NCBI GenBank assembly: GCA_017557345.1
Contig: JAFYZR010000155.1
Span: 1-64,000 of the forward strand
Origin: Paludibacteraceae bacterium
GTDB taxonomy: Bacteria; Bacteroidota; Bacteroidia; Bacteroidales; Paludibacteraceae
DNA length: 64,000 nt
Direction: 5' to 3'
Each line of letters starts with the position of its first letter. Within the stretch, counting starts at the first letter, position 1. Below are positions 26,510 through 37,511 of this stretch, in pieces. The position numbers and the translations under genes are program-made. The notes under the pieces are model-generated. The model saw nothing but the letters and a program-made list of their open reading frames with translations. It was not told the origin of the DNA and ran no database searches.

Positions 26510-27412
26510 TTAGCGATATTTGCTTTCCTCGCAATCACCGAGGAGAGAAAGATAGGATTCATAGCGAGAAATCGCTATGTTTCCTTTTATAAGTGCTTCT
26601 TGAACAGCACAACCCGGTTCGTTAGTATGTGTACAGTTGCCAAAACGGCAATCTGCTCCAACACGGAAGATTTCCCGGAAATAATGGCTTACTTCTTCGC
26701 GTTGCATGTCTACCGAACCAAATCCCTTAATACCCGGCGTATCAATGATGGCGCCATCGTTTAAGAAATACATTTCTGAGAATGTAGTGGTATGCATACC
26801 TTTGTCGTGCGCATCAGAAATCTTGCCCGTACGTGTCATCTCTTTTCCGAATAAGGCATTAAGAAGAGTGCTTTTTCCAACTCCGGAATTACCACTCAAA
26901 AGCGTAACTTTTCCAGAAAGTTGATCTTGAATGGCGGATAGATGACCGCTAATAGCACTGATAGCCAACGTGGTGTATCCGATCGATTCATAGAGTTCAC
27001 GCAGTTCATCTATACGAGCAGATTCTTCGTCGGTCATGATGTCTAACTTGTTGAAAATCAGCAAAGCAGGAATGCGATAAGCCTCGCTTGTAGCAAGAAA
27101 GCGGTCAATAAATATGGTGGACGTAATAGGGTGGTTAATAGTTACGACTAACGCCACTTGGTCGATATTTGCTGCTAAGATATGACTTTCTTTGCTGAGG
27201 TTTGTGGAGCGCCGAATGATATAATTCTTTCTTTCTTCCACATCAACAATCCAATCGTCGTCTATTTGAACGTAATCTCCTACGGCAACGGGATTGGTGC
27301 TACGAATACCACGGATGCGGAAATTACCTTTAATATGGCATTCCACATCCGACCCATCGTCCATTCGAACGATGTAACTGCTACCCGTAGATTTAATTAC
27401 CAGTCCGCGCAT
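26510..27412 (-). CDS. rsgA: Ribosome small-subunit-dependent GTPase RsgA
   Basis: This circularly permuted GTPase assists late 30S subunit maturation. It has 300 residues: an N-terminal OB fold, a G domain in G4-G5-G1-G2-G3 order (FNKLD, then GNSGVGKST, then DTPGIKGF), and a C-terminal zinc site from Cys and His ([14 protein letters not shown]). It is the last gene of an eleven-gene minus-strand run; its start overlaps the stop of frr by one base. Confidence 0.96.
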   Translation of the reverse strand: MRGLVIKSTGSSYIVRMDDGSDVECHIKGNFRIRGIRSTNPVAVGDYVQIDDDWIVDVEERKNYIIRRSTNLSKESHILAANIDQVALVVTINHPITSTIFIDRFLATSEAYRIPALLIFNKLDIMTDEESARIDELRELYESIGYTTLAISAISGHLSAIQDQLSGKVTLLSGNSGVGKSTLLNALFGKEMTRTGKISDAHDKGMHTTTFSEMYFLNDGAIIDTPGIKGFGSVDMQREEVSHYFREIFRVGADCRFGNCTHTNEPGCAVQEALIKGNIAISRYESYLSLLGDCEESKYR

Positions 27413-27975
27413 CAGACGGTCATGATCTCTTTTTCTTTGGCTGCGTAGAGGGCTTCTACTTTAGCGATGTATTTGTCGTGCACCTTCTGGATATCTTCTT
27501 CTGCATCTTTTTCAACATCCTCGCTTAGGCCGTTCTTTACAAGTTTCTTAAACTCTTCAATAGCATCTCGGCGAGCATTGCGGATAGACATTTTTGCCTC
27601 TTCCATTTCACCTTTGCATTGTTTGCAGAGGTCGCGTCGACGTTCTTCTGTCAAAGGCGGCAAGATTAAGCGAATAGTCTCTCCGTTGTTAGAGGGTGCC
27701 AGACCGATATTTGAGTTAATAATCGCGCGCTCAATATCGTTGATGAGTTTCTTCTCCCACGGCGTAATAGCAATTGTGCGGGCGTCCGGTGTGATGACTG
27801 TAGCGCAGTTAGCCAATGGTGTCAGTGTGCCGTAATAATCGATTTTAATAGGATCTAATAACCGCGGATTGGCTTTTCCTGCACGGATGTGCTGAAGCAC
27901 ATCGTCCAAGTGAGCAACGGCATTCTGCATTTGTTCTTCTGCTGCAGATTCATACAATTCAAGTTCGTCTTCCAT
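27412..27975 (-). CDS. frr: Ribosome recycling factor
   Basis: It splits post-termination ribosomes together with EF-G. It has 187 residues, the usual length, with [20 protein letters not shown], the hinge region and the C-terminal helix [20 protein letters not shown]. It lies 5 bp after pyrH, the widely conserved pyrH-frr pairing. Confidence 0.96.
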   Translation of the reverse strand: MEDELELYESAAEEQMQNAVAHLDDVLQHIRAGKANPRLLDPIKIDYYGTLTPLANCATVITPDARTIAITPWEKKLINDIERAIINSNIGLAPSNNGETIRLILPPLTEERRRDLCKQCKGEMEEAKMSIRNARRDAIEEFKKLVKNGLSEDVEKDAEEDIQKVHDKYIAKVEALYAAKEKEIMTV

Positions 27976-27980
27976 AATAT

Positions 27981-28685
27981 TTAGGGCTTTACGAGAGTCC
28001 CAATAGGCTCTCCGTTAATAACTTTTTCAAGGTTGCCTACCTTATCCATGTTGAATACATAAATCGGCAGACCGTTTTCTTTTGCCATGGCAGTTGCAGT
28101 AAGATCCATCACTTTCAAACCAAGTCGTATAACTTCATCATAGGTTATCTCATCGAATTTGGTAGCTTTTGGTTCTTTCTCCGGATCAGCGGTATAAATA
28201 CCGTCCACGCGTGTACCTTTCAGCATCACATCGGCTTTAATTTCCAAGGCGCGAAGCGAAGAACCGGTATCTGTGGTGAAATAGGGCGCACCTGTGCCGC
28301 CGGCAAGGATAACTACGTTTCCTTTATCCAACAAACGTTGGGCTTTTGCTGGAGAATAAAAGTCTCCTACTGGTTCCATGCGAATAGCAGTTAGAACGCG
28401 TGCGGGTTGACCGATAGCTTCCAAAGCGGATTGTAACGCCAGCGCATTGATAACTGTAGCCAGCATTCCCATCTGGTCGCCTTTTACACGGTCAAAACCT
28501 TTCTTGGAACCACTTAGGCCACGGAAAATATTTCCGCCTCCAATAACGATACCTATCTGCACGCCTTTTTGGGCAATGACTTTCACTTGCTCGGCATACT
28601 GGCTCAAGCGCTCGGTATCAATGCCTTGCTTGGTTTCTCCGGCAAGACTTTCGCCGGACAATTTAAGTAGTATTCGTTTAAACAT
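27981..28685 (-). CDS. pyrH: UMP kinase
   Basis: It phosphorylates UMP to UDP in pyrimidine nucleotide synthesis. It has 234 residues of the amino-acid-kinase fold: [40 protein letters not shown], and the [19 protein letters not shown] and [12 protein letters not shown] segments. It lies 6 bp after the gamma-carbonic-anhydrase-like gene and upstream of frr. Confidence 0.97.
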   Translation of the reverse strand: MFKRILLKLSGESLAGETKQGIDTERLSQYAEQVKVIAQKGVQIGIVIGGGNIFRGLSGSKKGFDRVKGDQMGMLATVINALALQSALEAIGQPARVLTAIRMEPVGDFYSPAKAQRLLDKGNVVILAGGTGAPYFTTDTGSSLRALEIKADVMLKGTRVDGIYTADPEKEPKATKFDEITYDEVIRLGLKVMDLTATAMAKENGLPIYVFNMDKVGNLEKVINGEPIGTLVKP

Positions 28686-28691
28686 AGTGTT

Positions 28692-29219
28692 TTATTCCTT
28701 GTACCATGAAGCGTACATGGCGTAGTTGTTCGCTATTTTTTTATTTATTTCTTCCGTTTGAGCCGGATCGGCTTTCTTGATGAATTTTGCCGGCACACCG
28801 CCCCATATCTCGTATGGACCAATCTGCGTTCCTTTGAGCACAAGTGCGTTTGCAGCTACAATAGCTCCTTCTCCCACGTGAGCGTCATCGAGTAGGGTAG
28901 CACCCATGCCGATAAGGGCGTAATTATCGACATCGGCGCCGTGAATCGTCACATTGTGTCCTACGGACACATAATCGCCTAATTTAATGGTCGATTTCTG
29001 GTAAAGAGTGTGTAGCACGGCTCCATCTTGGATATTACAATGCTTGCCGATGACGATTGTGTTCACATCGCCTCGTAACACGGCATTAAACCACAGGCTG
29101 GTGCCTTCTCCAACGGTTACATCACCGACAATTGTTGCATTTTCTGCCATAAAAACATCGTCAGCGATACGCGGAGTAAGAATCTCTCCGTTTCTATTTA
29201 TGGTTTTTATTAAAGCCAT
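28692..29219 (-). CDS. Gamma-carbonic-anhydrase-like hexapeptide-repeat protein
   Basis: This 175-residue left-handed beta-helix protein is built from hexapeptide repeats, with the metal-site pattern of the gamma-CA family (GDVNTIVIGKHCNIQDGAVLH, VSVGHNVTIHGADV). Many family members bind metal without proven carbonic anhydrase activity. It sits between tpiA (1 bp) and pyrH (6 bp). Confidence 0.9.
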   Translation of the reverse strand: MALIKTINRNGEILTPRIADDVFMAENATIVGDVTVGEGTSLWFNAVLRGDVNTIVIGKHCNIQDGAVLHTLYQKSTIKLGDYVSVGHNVTIHGADVDNYALIGMGATLLDDAHVGEGAIVAANALVLKGTQIGPYEIWGGVPAKFIKKADPAQTEEINKKIANNYAMYASWYKE

Positions 29220-29220
29220 A

Positions 29221-29973
29221 TTAGCGAGCAGCGATGATTGCTAAGAATTTCTCTGCTACAAGTGCAGCACCACCAATCAGACCTCCGTCAATATCCGGGC
29301 AAGCGAATAATTCAGCTGCATTTTTCTCATTGCAACTGCCGCCATAAAGGATTGTTGTATCTTCAGCAGCTTGCTTGCCAAATTTCTCTGCTACGAGACC
29401 ACGGATATATGCGTGAATTTCTTGTGCCTGTGCGGGAGTAGCGGTCAAACCTGTACCGATTGCCCAAACCGGTTCATAAGCCAAAGTGATGTTTTTCCAC
29501 TCATCGGCGCTCAGATTAAATACAGAACCTTCGAGTTGTGCTTTCACTACCTCATTCTGTTTGCCTGCTTCGCGTTCCTCTTTCACTTCGCCGATACAGA
29601 AGATGACCTTCAATCCGTTTGCGAGTGCCAAGCGAACTTTCTCTGCCAACATCTCATAGCTTTCAGCGTAATATTGACGACGCTCCGAGTGACCAAGAAT
29701 AACATATTCTGCGCTGGTGGATTTTACCATTTCTGCACTCACTTCGCCTGTATAAGCACCTTTCTCGTGATCTGCGCAGTTTTCTGCTGCCACTTTAATA
29801 GGAGAGCCCTTCAGCAACTCAGCTACAGTAGCCAAGTGAATAAACGGCGTGCCGATAACTACGGCGCATTTCGGGTTCTTTACTGCTTCTTTCAATTCGG
29901 TAGCCAAAGCTACACCTTCTTGCAGGTTCTTGTTCATTTTCCAGTTGCCTGCAACCATTTTAATTCTTGCCAT
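29221..29973 (-). CDS. tpiA: Triose-phosphate isomerase
   Basis: It interconverts dihydroxyacetone phosphate and glyceraldehyde 3-phosphate in glycolysis. It has 250 residues: [13 protein letters not shown], catalytic His in [12 protein letters not shown], catalytic Glu in [11 protein letters not shown] and phosphate-binding GGLIGGAAL. It follows the DoxX gene by 4 bp; DUF1599-DoxX-tpiA is an order I recognise from other Bacteroidales. Confidence 0.98.
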   Translation of the reverse strand: MARIKMVAGNWKMNKNLQEGVALATELKEAVKNPKCAVVIGTPFIHLATVAELLKGSPIKVAAENCADHEKGAYTGEVSAEMVKSTSAEYVILGHSERRQYYAESYEMLAEKVRLALANGLKVIFCIGEVKEEREAGKQNEVVKAQLEGSVFNLSADEWKNITLAYEPVWAIGTGLTATPAQAQEIHAYIRGLVAEKFGKQAAEDTTILYGGSCNEKNAAELFACPDIDGGLIGGAALVAEKFLAIIAAR

Positions 29974-29977
29974 ATTA

Positions 29978-31090
29978 TTATAGTTGTTTTAAGTTATGTT
30001 TCTCGATAATTGTTCCATTTTGCACAACAAACATGCCAGGATTAGCGCGTACGATGGTTTTTAGCGTTACAGGATCAATTGTGCAGAATGCTTGTTCTAT
30101 GGTCTCTACGTCCCATCCAAGTTCGTCGCCGAACGTGTATATATCCATTTCTCCCGAACCCGTCAGTAAATAACATTGTTCGCCGCGAGCCATACAGCCG
30201 AAGTAAACCAATTCGATTTTGCCTAATAGGTCACGGTCGGTTTTATTCAGGTCATATACCGTGATTAAGGTCACAGGCTCTTCGGATTCGAGGATATCAT
30301 ACGTAATATCTTCATAATCCATTGTCAAAATCTCAAAGTCATGAATAGGCGCCTCATAGCCTTTTTTCACAAGTACGGATTTCTGGTCAACAAAAGTCCA
30401 TTCCGGATCGCCTTTGGGATAGTTCTCCAGCGTAAACTCTTGCTCTACGCCATCTTTTGCATAAATCAGCGTAGTTTCATATATATCCGGTTCAGCGTCA
30501 TCCGGAATCTCCATCAACGCAGGGATATTATTACCTACTTTATATGGACGGAAATCCAGTGGAGGCAAGTGCGTAATCGCATATCCCATGATTCCACCCA
30601 CAATGGCCAAACCTAACCCGGCAATCACTACTTCCGGCCATTTGGTGAAAGTTTGTGGAATGGCTTTATGGCATATCAGCAGTACAATAACCAGACTCAA
30701 CAGAATAATGTTTTTCCAGAAAGTCTGCCAGTTGGTTAATACCAAAGCATCTCCGAAACATCCGCAATCCGAAACAGGATTCGTAAGCGCAATCCATAAT
30801 GTAAGCGGAGTCATAATCAGATAGAATGCCAAAGAAAGCCATACAGTCCAATTCGTGCGAACATTAAAGAGCATGCAAACACCCAGCAGAAATTCCACGG
30901 TTATTAGACAAACCGCGGCAGCGCCTGCCAAAGGCAGAAGATCGGTAAACCAACCACCAAATGCCTTTAAGTAATCCTCAATTTTATAAACCGTTCCCAG
31001 CGGATCGACTGCTTTCACGAATCCTGAGAAAAGGAACGTCAGTCCTAATAATGTGCGACTTATACTGCCTATTATGTGTTTAGCCTTCAT
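29978..31090 (-). CDS. DoxX/MauE-type membrane protein with thioredoxin-like C-terminus
   Basis: The N-terminal half has DoxX-like membrane helices ([40 protein letters not shown]). After a hydrophilic part comes a C-terminal segment ending [14 protein letters not shown] that resembles a thioredoxin-fold end. No clear C-x-x-C is seen there. I choose ATG 31090 (370 residues) because it starts the membrane domain and overlaps the DUF1599 stop by 11 bp; the open frame extends to 31180. Function unknown, perhaps envelope redox. Confidence 0.78.
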   Translation of the reverse strand: MKAKHIIGSISRTLLGLTFLFSGFVKAVDPLGTVYKIEDYLKAFGGWFTDLLPLAGAAAVCLITVEFLLGVCMLFNVRTNWTVWLSLAFYLIMTPLTLWIALTNPVSDCGCFGDALVLTNWQTFWKNIILLSLVIVLLICHKAIPQTFTKWPEVVIAGLGLAIVGGIMGYAITHLPPLDFRPYKVGNNIPALMEIPDDAEPDIYETTLIYAKDGVEQEFTLENYPKGDPEWTFVDQKSVLVKKGYEAPIHDFEILTMDYEDITYDILESEEPVTLITVYDLNKTDRDLLGKIELVYFGCMARGEQCYLLTGSGEMDIYTFGDELGWDVETIEQAFCTIDPVTLKTIVRANPGMFVVQNGTIIEKHNLKQL

Positions 31091-31616
31091 AATGAATGAG
31101 GTCGAATATTGCATAGTTGATAATATCGAAATAATTGCCTTCCACTCCTTCGGAAGCAATTGTTTTTCCTTCATGTTCAAGGATAGTTTTAATACGGATT
31201 ATCTTCGCCAAAATCATGTCCACGATTCCTTCCTTGCTCATCTCTCGCCATGCTTCGCCGTAGTCATGATTTTTGCGTAACATCAATTCTTTCGCTTCAT
31301 TCAGTACCATGTCATACTGTTTAGCGGCTTCCTCATTACTCATATCAATGGCATCGGCATATCCTTGTCGTACTTGGATAATAGCGGTAATGCCATAATT
31401 GATGATTGCGCGCAGGTTACCTTCTATATCATCGCCCACGAGACTTACGCCTGTTTCTTGGCGTTGACGGATGTTACATGCCTTGATATACAATTGATCT
31501 GTAATACCATGCAAGCGGAAAATACGCCACGAAGCGCCATAATCCTGCATCTTATCAATAAATATCTGCCGGCATTTTGCCGTTACATGGTCAAATTGTT
31601 TGTTTGTATCTGCCAT
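31080..31616 (-). CDS. DUF1599 domain protein
   Basis: This is a 178-residue cytoplasmic protein with two internally similar halves, each containing a K-x-x-D-Y-G motif (FIDKMQDYGASWRIFR and MLRKNHDYGEAWREMS) and an I-K-x-x-R-I/I-R-x-R segment, as in DUF1599. The family has no proven function; its gene regularly precedes DoxX and tpiA in Bacteroidota. It starts 2 bp after the C10 protease stop. Confidence 0.85.
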   Translation of the reverse strand: MADTNKQFDHVTAKCRQIFIDKMQDYGASWRIFRLHGITDQLYIKACNIRQRQETGVSLVGDDIEGNLRAIINYGITAIIQVRQGYADAIDMSNEEAAKQYDMVLNEAKELMLRKNHDYGEAWREMSKEGIVDMILAKIIRIKTILEHEGKTIASEGVEGNYFDIINYAIFDLIHYEG

Positions 31617-31618
31617 AA

Positions 31619-33838
31619 TTATCGTCCTAAAACGTCATAAATGTTGTCATTCTTGCGAATATACAATTGTCCGTTTTGTATATATTTGCTTGTGTTATTG
31701 TCCGATAGTGTTTCTTCTAATCCTTGGTCTGAAGGTAGTGAGAATGAGGCATTAACGGCATTAGAGATGTAGATAAGTTGTGACTGACAAAGACTTCTCA
31801 CACTCCATTCATAGAGACCGTCGGCTTTGTAAGGGATAAAGTATTTTGTGTCAGTCGTGGATTGGCGTACTACCACTTGTCCGTCAAAAGCAAGTTCAAA
31901 TTGATACGCGGGTGCTTCGCCTGCCCAAGAGAATAAAATGCCATCCTCTTGTACCTCATGTTTTAATCTATACGGCGAATAGTCGGTGGTTACTTCAACA
32001 ACAAACTCTTCGCCATACTTTTCTGCGAGTCTTTTATTATTACTATCAAATGCCCGAACAGACCAAATATATGTTAGTTTAGCCGGATAATAGAATTGTA
32101 CCGTTACTTTAGAGTCAGAGACTGTATCCGTACTGAATAAATATCTTTGACCGCTATCTTCTGCATATACACTGACTACATAATGATCGGCTAAAGTAGG
32201 TGCAGTCCATTTGAAACGCATAGATTCCTGGCCCATTTTCTGCATTGATAATTCCCCAATATATTTCTCGGCTTGCTCTTTCTCTTCTTGCATTCCGGTA
32301 AAAATGACAGAGCTGCTAGTTACACGGATATCCAATCCTGCCACTTCTCCAGTTGTCAAGCATATTGGAGTCCACTCTTTATTTGTCAGCGAAGGAGTGA
32401 AAGCCGGCACGATTCTATATTCGCCATTAGGAACATTATTGCTAACAGGAACCGATGCGAAGTAGATGTATGAATAATAACTCAACGGATTGAGTTCAAG
32501 CATTTCGCTCGAATACAAATAATATGTGTCGATAATATCGTCATTCTCATCGTAAATTAGATAACCGAAATAACCGCTCCAAGGGAATAGCCCTCGGTTG
32601 ATAAATGTATCTAACTGCAACGTAAAGGATTCGTTACGACCTACTTCTGCAACCCCTTCCCGAACAGTAATGCTACTAAGCATCAGTTGTGGTACAGGAG
32701 AATTCCCTTTGTCTGGTTTAATACCGATAACAGCACTTACATTATGTGTATAACCTTCTCCATCCAAAGCACCACCTATTCCTTGTCCGTCCGGATACAT
32801 AGCTGTTAGGGCGAAATCTCCATTAAATCTTCCTCCCCAGCCCCAGTTAATATGGAAAAGATCGTCACTATTTACTCCGTCGCAAACAAACTCATGGCCG
32901 GAATCGCTGTCTGAACGGCCACTCATCATTACCGGACGATTAAACTTCAATTCTTTTGCTACCTTCTCTTCAAATTTCTCAGCCCCGATTAAATCCATAC
33001 TGATCACTTGTGCCGCACTATCATATTTGAAATACTCGACCATTGCCCGCGCAGCCACATATTCGTTAGCACCGCTACCACCGGGAGCGTACCCCATATT
33101 AAAAGCAATACCCAAATCAGACATTAATTGCGAAACGGCATCGGCTTCCGTTTGAGAATAACCACCTTCTTTGTATGAGGCAAGCATGTTATCCCAATCG
33201 TAGTAGTGGTTAAAATTGGCACTGAGAACAGTTGTATCGCCTTTGTATCCCCATTTGTACTGATGACTACCGCGACCTTTCTCAGGATATTCATAATATT
33301 TCATTATTTGTGCTGCTGCTGTTGCCACACAACCCGTCGGACATTTTTTCCCATCTACACTCGGGCAATCATTATTGTATGGCTCGCCTTGGTTCCATTC
33401 TATTTTGTCAAGTAGCGGTTCTACTTCCGTATAATGTTTCTGTTTGCGCGGACCGGCAAAATATGTATCCGGCAAATTAGAAATCTGCTCCGTTAGATAA
33501 TCCAACCATTCCCGCATGTTTTCCGGGAAATGTTGTTCATCGTAATATCCTCTGTATGCATGACCGATAACCGGACGTAAGCGATCATCTGCAGAAACGA
33601 GCACAAAGCCTCCTTCTTCTGCACCAAAAACATAATAGGCGAGCTCGTCTGAGTTGTTCTTCAAACGAGTAGCTTTTAGTTGCATGCGTTGAGATGGACT
33701 GCGATAGCCGTTATAGGACTTCTGTTGCCCTATATAATTCTGAGCAATCTGTTGCGCCTCTTCCGGAGATACTACGGCGGCAAATAGTTGGCCGGCCAAT
33801 AATAATCCGGCAAATAGGATGTTTATTCTACGTGACAT
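31619..33838 (-). CDS. C10 (streptopain-like) cysteine protease, exported
   Basis: This is a secreted papain-fold protease of 739 residues. A signal peptide (1-20) is followed by an inhibitory propeptide ([29 protein letters not shown]), then the catalytic domain with Cys170 in [17 protein letters not shown] and His315 in [10 protein letters not shown], and HINWGWGG. The C-terminal half has Ig/fibronectin-like domains and ends in the shared tail [21 protein letters not shown], here without the last residues seen in the LRR proteins. Its start overlaps the hisS end by 16 bp, an odd location for a secreted protease. Confidence 0.9.
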   Translation of the reverse strand: MSRRINILFAGLLLAGQLFAAVVSPEEAQQIAQNYIGQQKSYNGYRSPSQRMQLKATRLKNNSDELAYYVFGAEEGGFVLVSADDRLRPVIGHAYRGYYDEQHFPENMREWLDYLTEQISNLPDTYFAGPRKQKHYTEVEPLLDKIEWNQGEPYNNDCPSVDGKKCPTGCVATAAAQIMKYYEYPEKGRGSHQYKWGYKGDTTVLSANFNHYYDWDNMLASYKEGGYSQTEADAVSQLMSDLGIAFNMGYAPGGSGANEYVAARAMVEYFKYDSAAQVISMDLIGAEKFEEKVAKELKFNRPVMMSGRSDSDSGHEFVCDGVNSDDLFHINWGWGGRFNGDFALTAMYPDGQGIGGALDGEGYTHNVSAVIGIKPDKGNSPVPQLMLSSITVREGVAEVGRNESFTLQLDTFINRGLFPWSGYFGYLIYDENDDIIDTYYLYSSEMLELNPLSYYSYIYFASVPVSNNVPNGEYRIVPAFTPSLTNKEWTPICLTTGEVAGLDIRVTSSSVIFTGMQEEKEQAEKYIGELSMQKMGQESMRFKWTAPTLADHYVVSVYAEDSGQRYLFSTDTVSDSKVTVQFYYPAKLTYIWSVRAFDSNNKRLAEKYGEEFVVEVTTDYSPYRLKHEVQEDGILFSWAGEAPAYQFELAFDGQVVVRQSTTDTKYFIPYKADGLYEWSVRSLCQSQLIYISNAVNASFSLPSDQGLEETLSDNNTSKYIQNGQLYIRKNDNIYDVLGR

Positions 33839-35130
33839 AATTCTTGTATTGTTACGAGTTTTTGTTCGCCCGTTGTCATATTTTTGAGCATTACTTTGTT
33901 CTGTGCCATTTCATCGCTGCCTACGATGGCTACGAATGGAATTTGCTTGTCATCCGCATAACTCATCTGTTTCTTCATCTTGGTGGGTTCGGGATAAACT
34001 TCTACGGACATTCCGTGCGCTCGCAATTCCTTCGCCCATTTCAAGGCATAGCGTAATTCGTCTTGTCCGAAGGTAGCGAAGAGTACCTGCGTAGCGGTCT
34101 GTAATTCTTTCGGGAAGAGATTTAACTCTGTTAAAACATCGTAGATACGGTCAGCTCCAAAGGAAATTCCTACGCCAGAAACGCCCGGTAAGCCGAATAT
34201 ACCTGTTAAGTTATCATACCGTCCGCCACCGGTTATTGAGCCAATCTGCGCATCCAGCGCCTTTACTTCGAAGATAGCACCGGTGTAGTAGTTTAGGCCG
34301 CGAGCAAGGCATAAATCCAATTCGATATTCAGTTGCACACCGGTCATGTCAATCAGTCCGAAGAGCTCTTCCAATTCGTCAACGCCTTTTAGGCCCACTT
34401 CGCTGTTTGCCAATATGCCGCGCAAGGCTGTGAGCTTATCGGCCGTTGTGCCGCATAGGTTGAGAATAGGCTGTAACGCTTGTACGGCTTCGTTCGAAAG
34501 ACCGCGTTCAACCAATTCCGCATTTACGGCATCTACGCCAATCTTATCGAGTTTATCAATCGCAACGGTTATATCCACCATCTTATCCGGCGCGCCAATC
34601 ACTTCGGCTATTCCGGCTAAAATCTTACGATTGTTGATATGCAGGCACACGCGGATGCCCAAACGGCGATATACCTCTTCTACAATCTGCACCAGTTCTA
34701 ATTCTCCAATCAGACTATCGCTACCAATCACATCTACATCACATTGGTAGAACTCACGATAACGGCCTTTCTGCGGTCTGTCTGCACGCCAAACGGGCTG
34801 TATCTGATAACGCTTAAACGGAAAACTCAATTCCTCGCGATGCTGTACCACATAACGCGCAAAAGGAACAGTAAGGTCATAACGCAATCCTTTCTCCGGT
34901 GCCAAGTCGGCTTTCTCTCCGCTGTTCTGGATGCGGAAGAGCAGTTTGTCGCCTTCCTCGCCATACTTGCCCATCAGCGTGCCGATATTCTCCATCGCAG
35001 GGGTTTCTATCTGTTGAAAACCAAACAGGGAGAAAACGCCTTTAATGGTATCGAAGATATAATTGCGGCGAGCCATTTCGAGTTGTCCGAAGTCTCGCGT
35101 TCCTTTTGGTATACTTGGTTTCTGTGCCAT
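33823..35130 (-). CDS. hisS: Histidyl-tRNA synthetase
   Basis: This class II synthetase charges tRNA-His. It has 435 residues: [15 protein letters not shown], motif 2 region ([23 protein letters not shown]), histidine-binding [15 protein letters not shown], motif 3 ([17 protein letters not shown]) and the C-terminal anticodon-binding domain. A CTAATTC array (35131-35170) fills the gap to waaA. Confidence 0.97.
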   Translation of the reverse strand: MAQKPSIPKGTRDFGQLEMARRNYIFDTIKGVFSLFGFQQIETPAMENIGTLMGKYGEEGDKLLFRIQNSGEKADLAPEKGLRYDLTVPFARYVVQHREELSFPFKRYQIQPVWRADRPQKGRYREFYQCDVDVIGSDSLIGELELVQIVEEVYRRLGIRVCLHINNRKILAGIAEVIGAPDKMVDITVAIDKLDKIGVDAVNAELVERGLSNEAVQALQPILNLCGTTADKLTALRGILANSEVGLKGVDELEELFGLIDMTGVQLNIELDLCLARGLNYYTGAIFEVKALDAQIGSITGGGRYDNLTGIFGLPGVSGVGISFGADRIYDVLTELNLFPKELQTATQVLFATFGQDELRYALKWAKELRAHGMSVEVYPEPTKMKKQMSYADDKQIPFVAIVGSDEMAQNKVMLKNMTTGEQKLVTIQELCHVE

Positions 35131-35170
35131 AATTCACTAATTCCCTAATTCACTAATTCGAAAATCTAAA
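35131..35170. repeat. Intergenic 8-bp array between waaA and hisS
   Basis: Units AATTCACT, AATTCCCT, AATTCACT, AATTCGAA, AATCTAAA are phased at 8 bp. They fill the 35-bp gap and extend into the last codons of waaA. Confidence 0.85.
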
Positions 35171-36398
35171 ATATCGCACTATAAATGCGATCCGTGGCTC
35201 CTAATTCTGATTCCACATAGGCTGCGGCTTTCTCGCCTATGTCATAATGTTTCTTCAAAGCGATATTCAGAGCCGCTTCTAATTCTTCATAATTCGATAT
35301 ACTTCTTGCTGCACCTGCTGCAATCAGTCCTTTTGCTTCGCGGAAATGCATGTAATTCGGTCCAAAGAGAACCGGCAAGCCATAAACAGCCGCTTCTATC
35401 GTATTATGGATGCCCACGCCAAATCCTCCGCCTATGTACGCTACGTGTCCGAAGCGATAAATAGAGGAGAGTAGGCCAACTGTATCAATCACAAGCACTT
35501 GCGCTTGCTGGAGTATGTTTCGCAGGCTGACGGCCGGTAATGGACCACAGGCGGCGGAATATTTTACTATCCGGCCTTGGAAGAGATTAAAGATAAAATG
35601 CAAATGTTCCTCGTTAATCTCATGTGGCACGAGAATAAGTTTAGCTTGACCGTCGCATTCTGAATTCCGGATTTTCAAGAAATGTTCCAGCAATTCCTCA
35701 TCTTTCGGCCAGGTACTTCCGGCCACGATGACTTGCTCACAGCCATCTACAAACTGTTCAATCGGTCTCAGACGGCTTTGAGCGGAGCGGTCTTTTGACT
35801 GTTGGCTTTCGACTATTTCTTTCACTCTGTCAAATCGCGTGTCGCCGGAAACAGATACATTATGAATGCCATGCTCCGCCAGCAAACGCTGCGAGTCTTC
35901 GTCTTGCACGAAGATATGTGTGAAACAGCGCAGCAGGCGTAATGAACTTGCTCCGTACCAACGGAAGAAACGCTGTCCCGGACGGAAGATGGCTGAGATG
36001 CTATAAGTAGGAATCTGCTGTTTCTTCAATTCCAGCAAGAATGCCGGCCAGAACTCATACTTCACAAAAATGGCCATTTTCGGTTGCAGCATTTCGATGA
36101 ACCGTTTGGCATTTCTTCGCGTAGCGAATGGCAGGTACAGCACGGCATCTACCTGGTCGTAGTTCTTGCGCAACTCATAGCCCGAAGGGCTAAAGAAAGT
36201 CAGAACAATCTTCTGTTTGGGTTGCTCATGCCGCAAGCGCTCTATCAAAGGACGGGCTTGTTCAAACTCACCCACAGAGGCCGCATGAATCCATACTGCG
36301 CCGTGATTGCTCTCTAAAATAGCGCGATGCTCCGTGTCAAGCGTCGTACGCTGACCGCGAAACAATGCCATTGCCTTATGATTTGTCTCTTTGCTCAA
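35166..36398 (-). CDS. waaA: 3-deoxy-D-manno-octulosonic acid transferase, N-terminal helix missing
   Basis: It adds Kdo to lipid A in the inner membrane. It has 410 residues: VWIHAASVGEFEQARPLI, LTFFSPSGYELRKNYD, KYEFWPAFLLEL, GDTRFDRV, GSTWPKDEE, and YIGGGFGVGIHNTIEAAVYG. Only 34 residues precede the first domain, where homologues have about 50 including a membrane helix. The reading frame opens at a TTG (36398) directly at the edge of a 7/8-bp array, with a stop just upstream, so the anchor appears lost. Residues around VKEIVESQQSKDRSAQSRL are encoded by array-like DNA. Enzyme identity is sure; whether it is fully functional is not. Confidence 0.88.
   Translation of the reverse strand: MSKETNHKAMALFRGQRTTLDTEHRAILESNHGAVWIHAASVGEFEQARPLIERLRHEQPKQKIVLTFFSPSGYELRKNYDQVDAVLYLPFATRRNAKRFIEMLQPKMAIFVKYEFWPAFLLELKKQQIPTYSISAIFRPGQRFFRWYGASSLRLLRCFTHIFVQDEDSQRLLAEHGIHNVSVSGDTRFDRVKEIVESQQSKDRSAQSRLRPIEQFVDGCEQVIVAGSTWPKDEELLEHFLKIRNSECDGQAKLILVPHEINEEHLHFIFNLFQGRIVKYSAACGPLPAVSLRNILQQAQVLVIDTVGLLSSIYRFGHVAYIGGGFGVGIHNTIEAAVYGLPVLFGPNYMHFREAKGLIAAGAARSISNYEELEAALNIALKKHYDIGEKAAAYVESELGATDRIYSAIF
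35783..35826 (-). repeat. Coding array inside waaA
   Basis: On the minus strand units ATAGTCG, AAAGCCA, ACAGTCA, AAAGACC are followed by GCTCCGCT. It contains the 16-mer AGCGGAGCGGTCTTTT (plus strand), which also occurs in uvrA at about 45003. Confidence 0.75.
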
Positions 36399-36440
36399 AA
36401 TCTCTAATCCCTAATTCGAAAATCCCTAACTCGCTAATCG
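36399..36440. repeat. Intergenic 7/8-bp array at the waaA 5' end
   Basis: Units AATCTCT, AATCCCT, AATTCGAA, AATCCCT, AACTCGCT, AATCGTT fill the whole gap between the barrel gene stop and the truncated waaA start. Confidence 0.85.
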
Positions 36441-36938
36441 TTAGAGCGTATAACGTACACCAAGGTTGAAGGAGTAGTCGAACATATGTCCGCCTGCCCA
36501 GCCGCCTGTGAAAAGGAACGCATAGCCCGGACGGAAATCGAACGAGAAGGCAATAGGCGCATTTTTCATGTTCGCCTCAATACCTGCTGCGGCACCAAAA
36601 CCGAATACTCCGGCATCGCCCAGGACGTAACCCAGTTTCATTTGACCACCTGCATAGATGCTCATCTTGATGCCATCGCCTTCTGCCAGCGGATTCGTCT
36701 GATAAGCAAACACGCCATTTGCGATTGGCACACCGGCATAGCCAAAACCTGTTCCGCCATCGGGATTGGTGCAATAGCCAATCTCTGCGAGGATGGTAAA
36801 GTTCGGCATAACCATCGTCTTGTATTGTGCGCCGATTCCTAAGCCTGCTACCATACCGATACTATGTTGATAGTCTTTGGCGGATACGAATGTTACAGCC
36901 GTCATTAAGGCTAAACAGAGAGTAATAATCTTCTTCAT
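36441..36938 (-). CDS. Small outer-membrane beta-barrel protein
   Basis: This is a 165-residue exported protein starting at ATG 36938 with a signal peptide (MKKIITLCLALMTAVTFVSA). Alternating strands rich in Gly and aromatic residues (GMVAGLGIGAQYKTM, FTILAEIGYC, DYSFNLGVRYTL with a terminal aromatic-x-Leu) are typical of a small OmpW/OmpX-like barrel. Function unknown. It is the first gene of the long minus-strand run and has a perfect promoter. Confidence 0.75.
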   Translation of the reverse strand: MKKIITLCLALMTAVTFVSAKDYQHSIGMVAGLGIGAQYKTMVMPNFTILAEIGYCTNPDGGTGFGYAGVPIANGVFAYQTNPLAEGDGIKMSIYAGGQMKLGYVLGDAGVFGFGAAAGIEANMKNAPIAFSFDFRPGYAFLFTGGWAGGHMFDYSFNLGVRYTL

Positions 36939-36987
36939 AATAATATATTTTTTTTGTTTGTTATTTTTAATCACACTAAATCGGGCA

Positions 36988-37019
36988 CAAAGGTACGAAA
37001 AATTTTGCATATATGCAAA
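36988..37019 (-). promoter_or_regulatory. Promoter of the small barrel gene and downstream run
   Basis: On the minus strand TTTG, 20 bp, TACCTTTG. The -33 box is in a TTTGCATATATGCAAA palindrome (37004-37019), as at groSL/ubiE. Confidence 0.8.
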
Positions 37020-37045
37020 TATTTGTACATTTTTATACTAATAAA

Positions 37046-37077
37046 TTTGCACAATTCAAAAAAAAGTTGTATATTTG
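37046..37077 (+). promoter_or_regulatory. Promoter of the 120-residue orphan gene
   Basis: TTTG, 20 bp, TATATTTG, 23 nt before the ATG at 37101. Confidence 0.72.
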
Positions 37078-37100
37078 CACAAAATTTAAGAGTAAGATTT

Positions 37101-37463
37101 ATGGCTGGAAGACGAATATCGATGAGCGCCGCTTTTGAATGGTACAAAGGCGAATTAGATGACGACTTATACCTGCGGACTTTGGTAAAAGACAAATCCA
37201 AAGTGATGGCGGTTTGCCGTAAACCGCGTTATACAAAGGTTCAGCGCAAAAAGATGGCGGAACGTCCACAAATTAAGCGTTTTAACGCAGTAATGTCAGA
37301 AGCGCAGGCCATCTATCATGATCCTATTCGTCGTGCGGAATGGGAAGAACGTCACAAAGCCTTTCAGCAAGAAGCTCGTAAAAAGGGCGAATACACTTAT
37401 CCCCGCTTGTGGGATTTTATCCGCCACGAGCTGAATTTAGCAAAGAAATCGGCGGAAAAATAA
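37101..37463 (+). CDS. Hypothetical basic protein (120 residues)
   Basis: I do not recognise this protein. The start is ATG 37101, placed 23 nt after a promoter; the open frame extends to 36954 but upstream of that promoter. It is basic and helical, with VQRKKMAERPQIKRFNAVMS and a segment AIYHDPIRRAEWEERHKAF, and no membrane helix or signal peptide. It stands alone with its own promoter, between the long minus-strand run and the repeat-flanked chimera gene. Confidence 0.65.
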   Translation: MAGRRISMSAAFEWYKGELDDDLYLRTLVKDKSKVMAVCRKPRYTKVQRKKMAERPQIKRFNAVMSEAQAIYHDPIRRAEWEERHKAFQQEARKKGEYTYPRLWDFIRHELNLAKKSAEK

Positions 37464-37511
37464 GGGCTGATTAAAAATTCCAGAGATTAAAAAATTTATC
37501 GTTTAGTTCAT

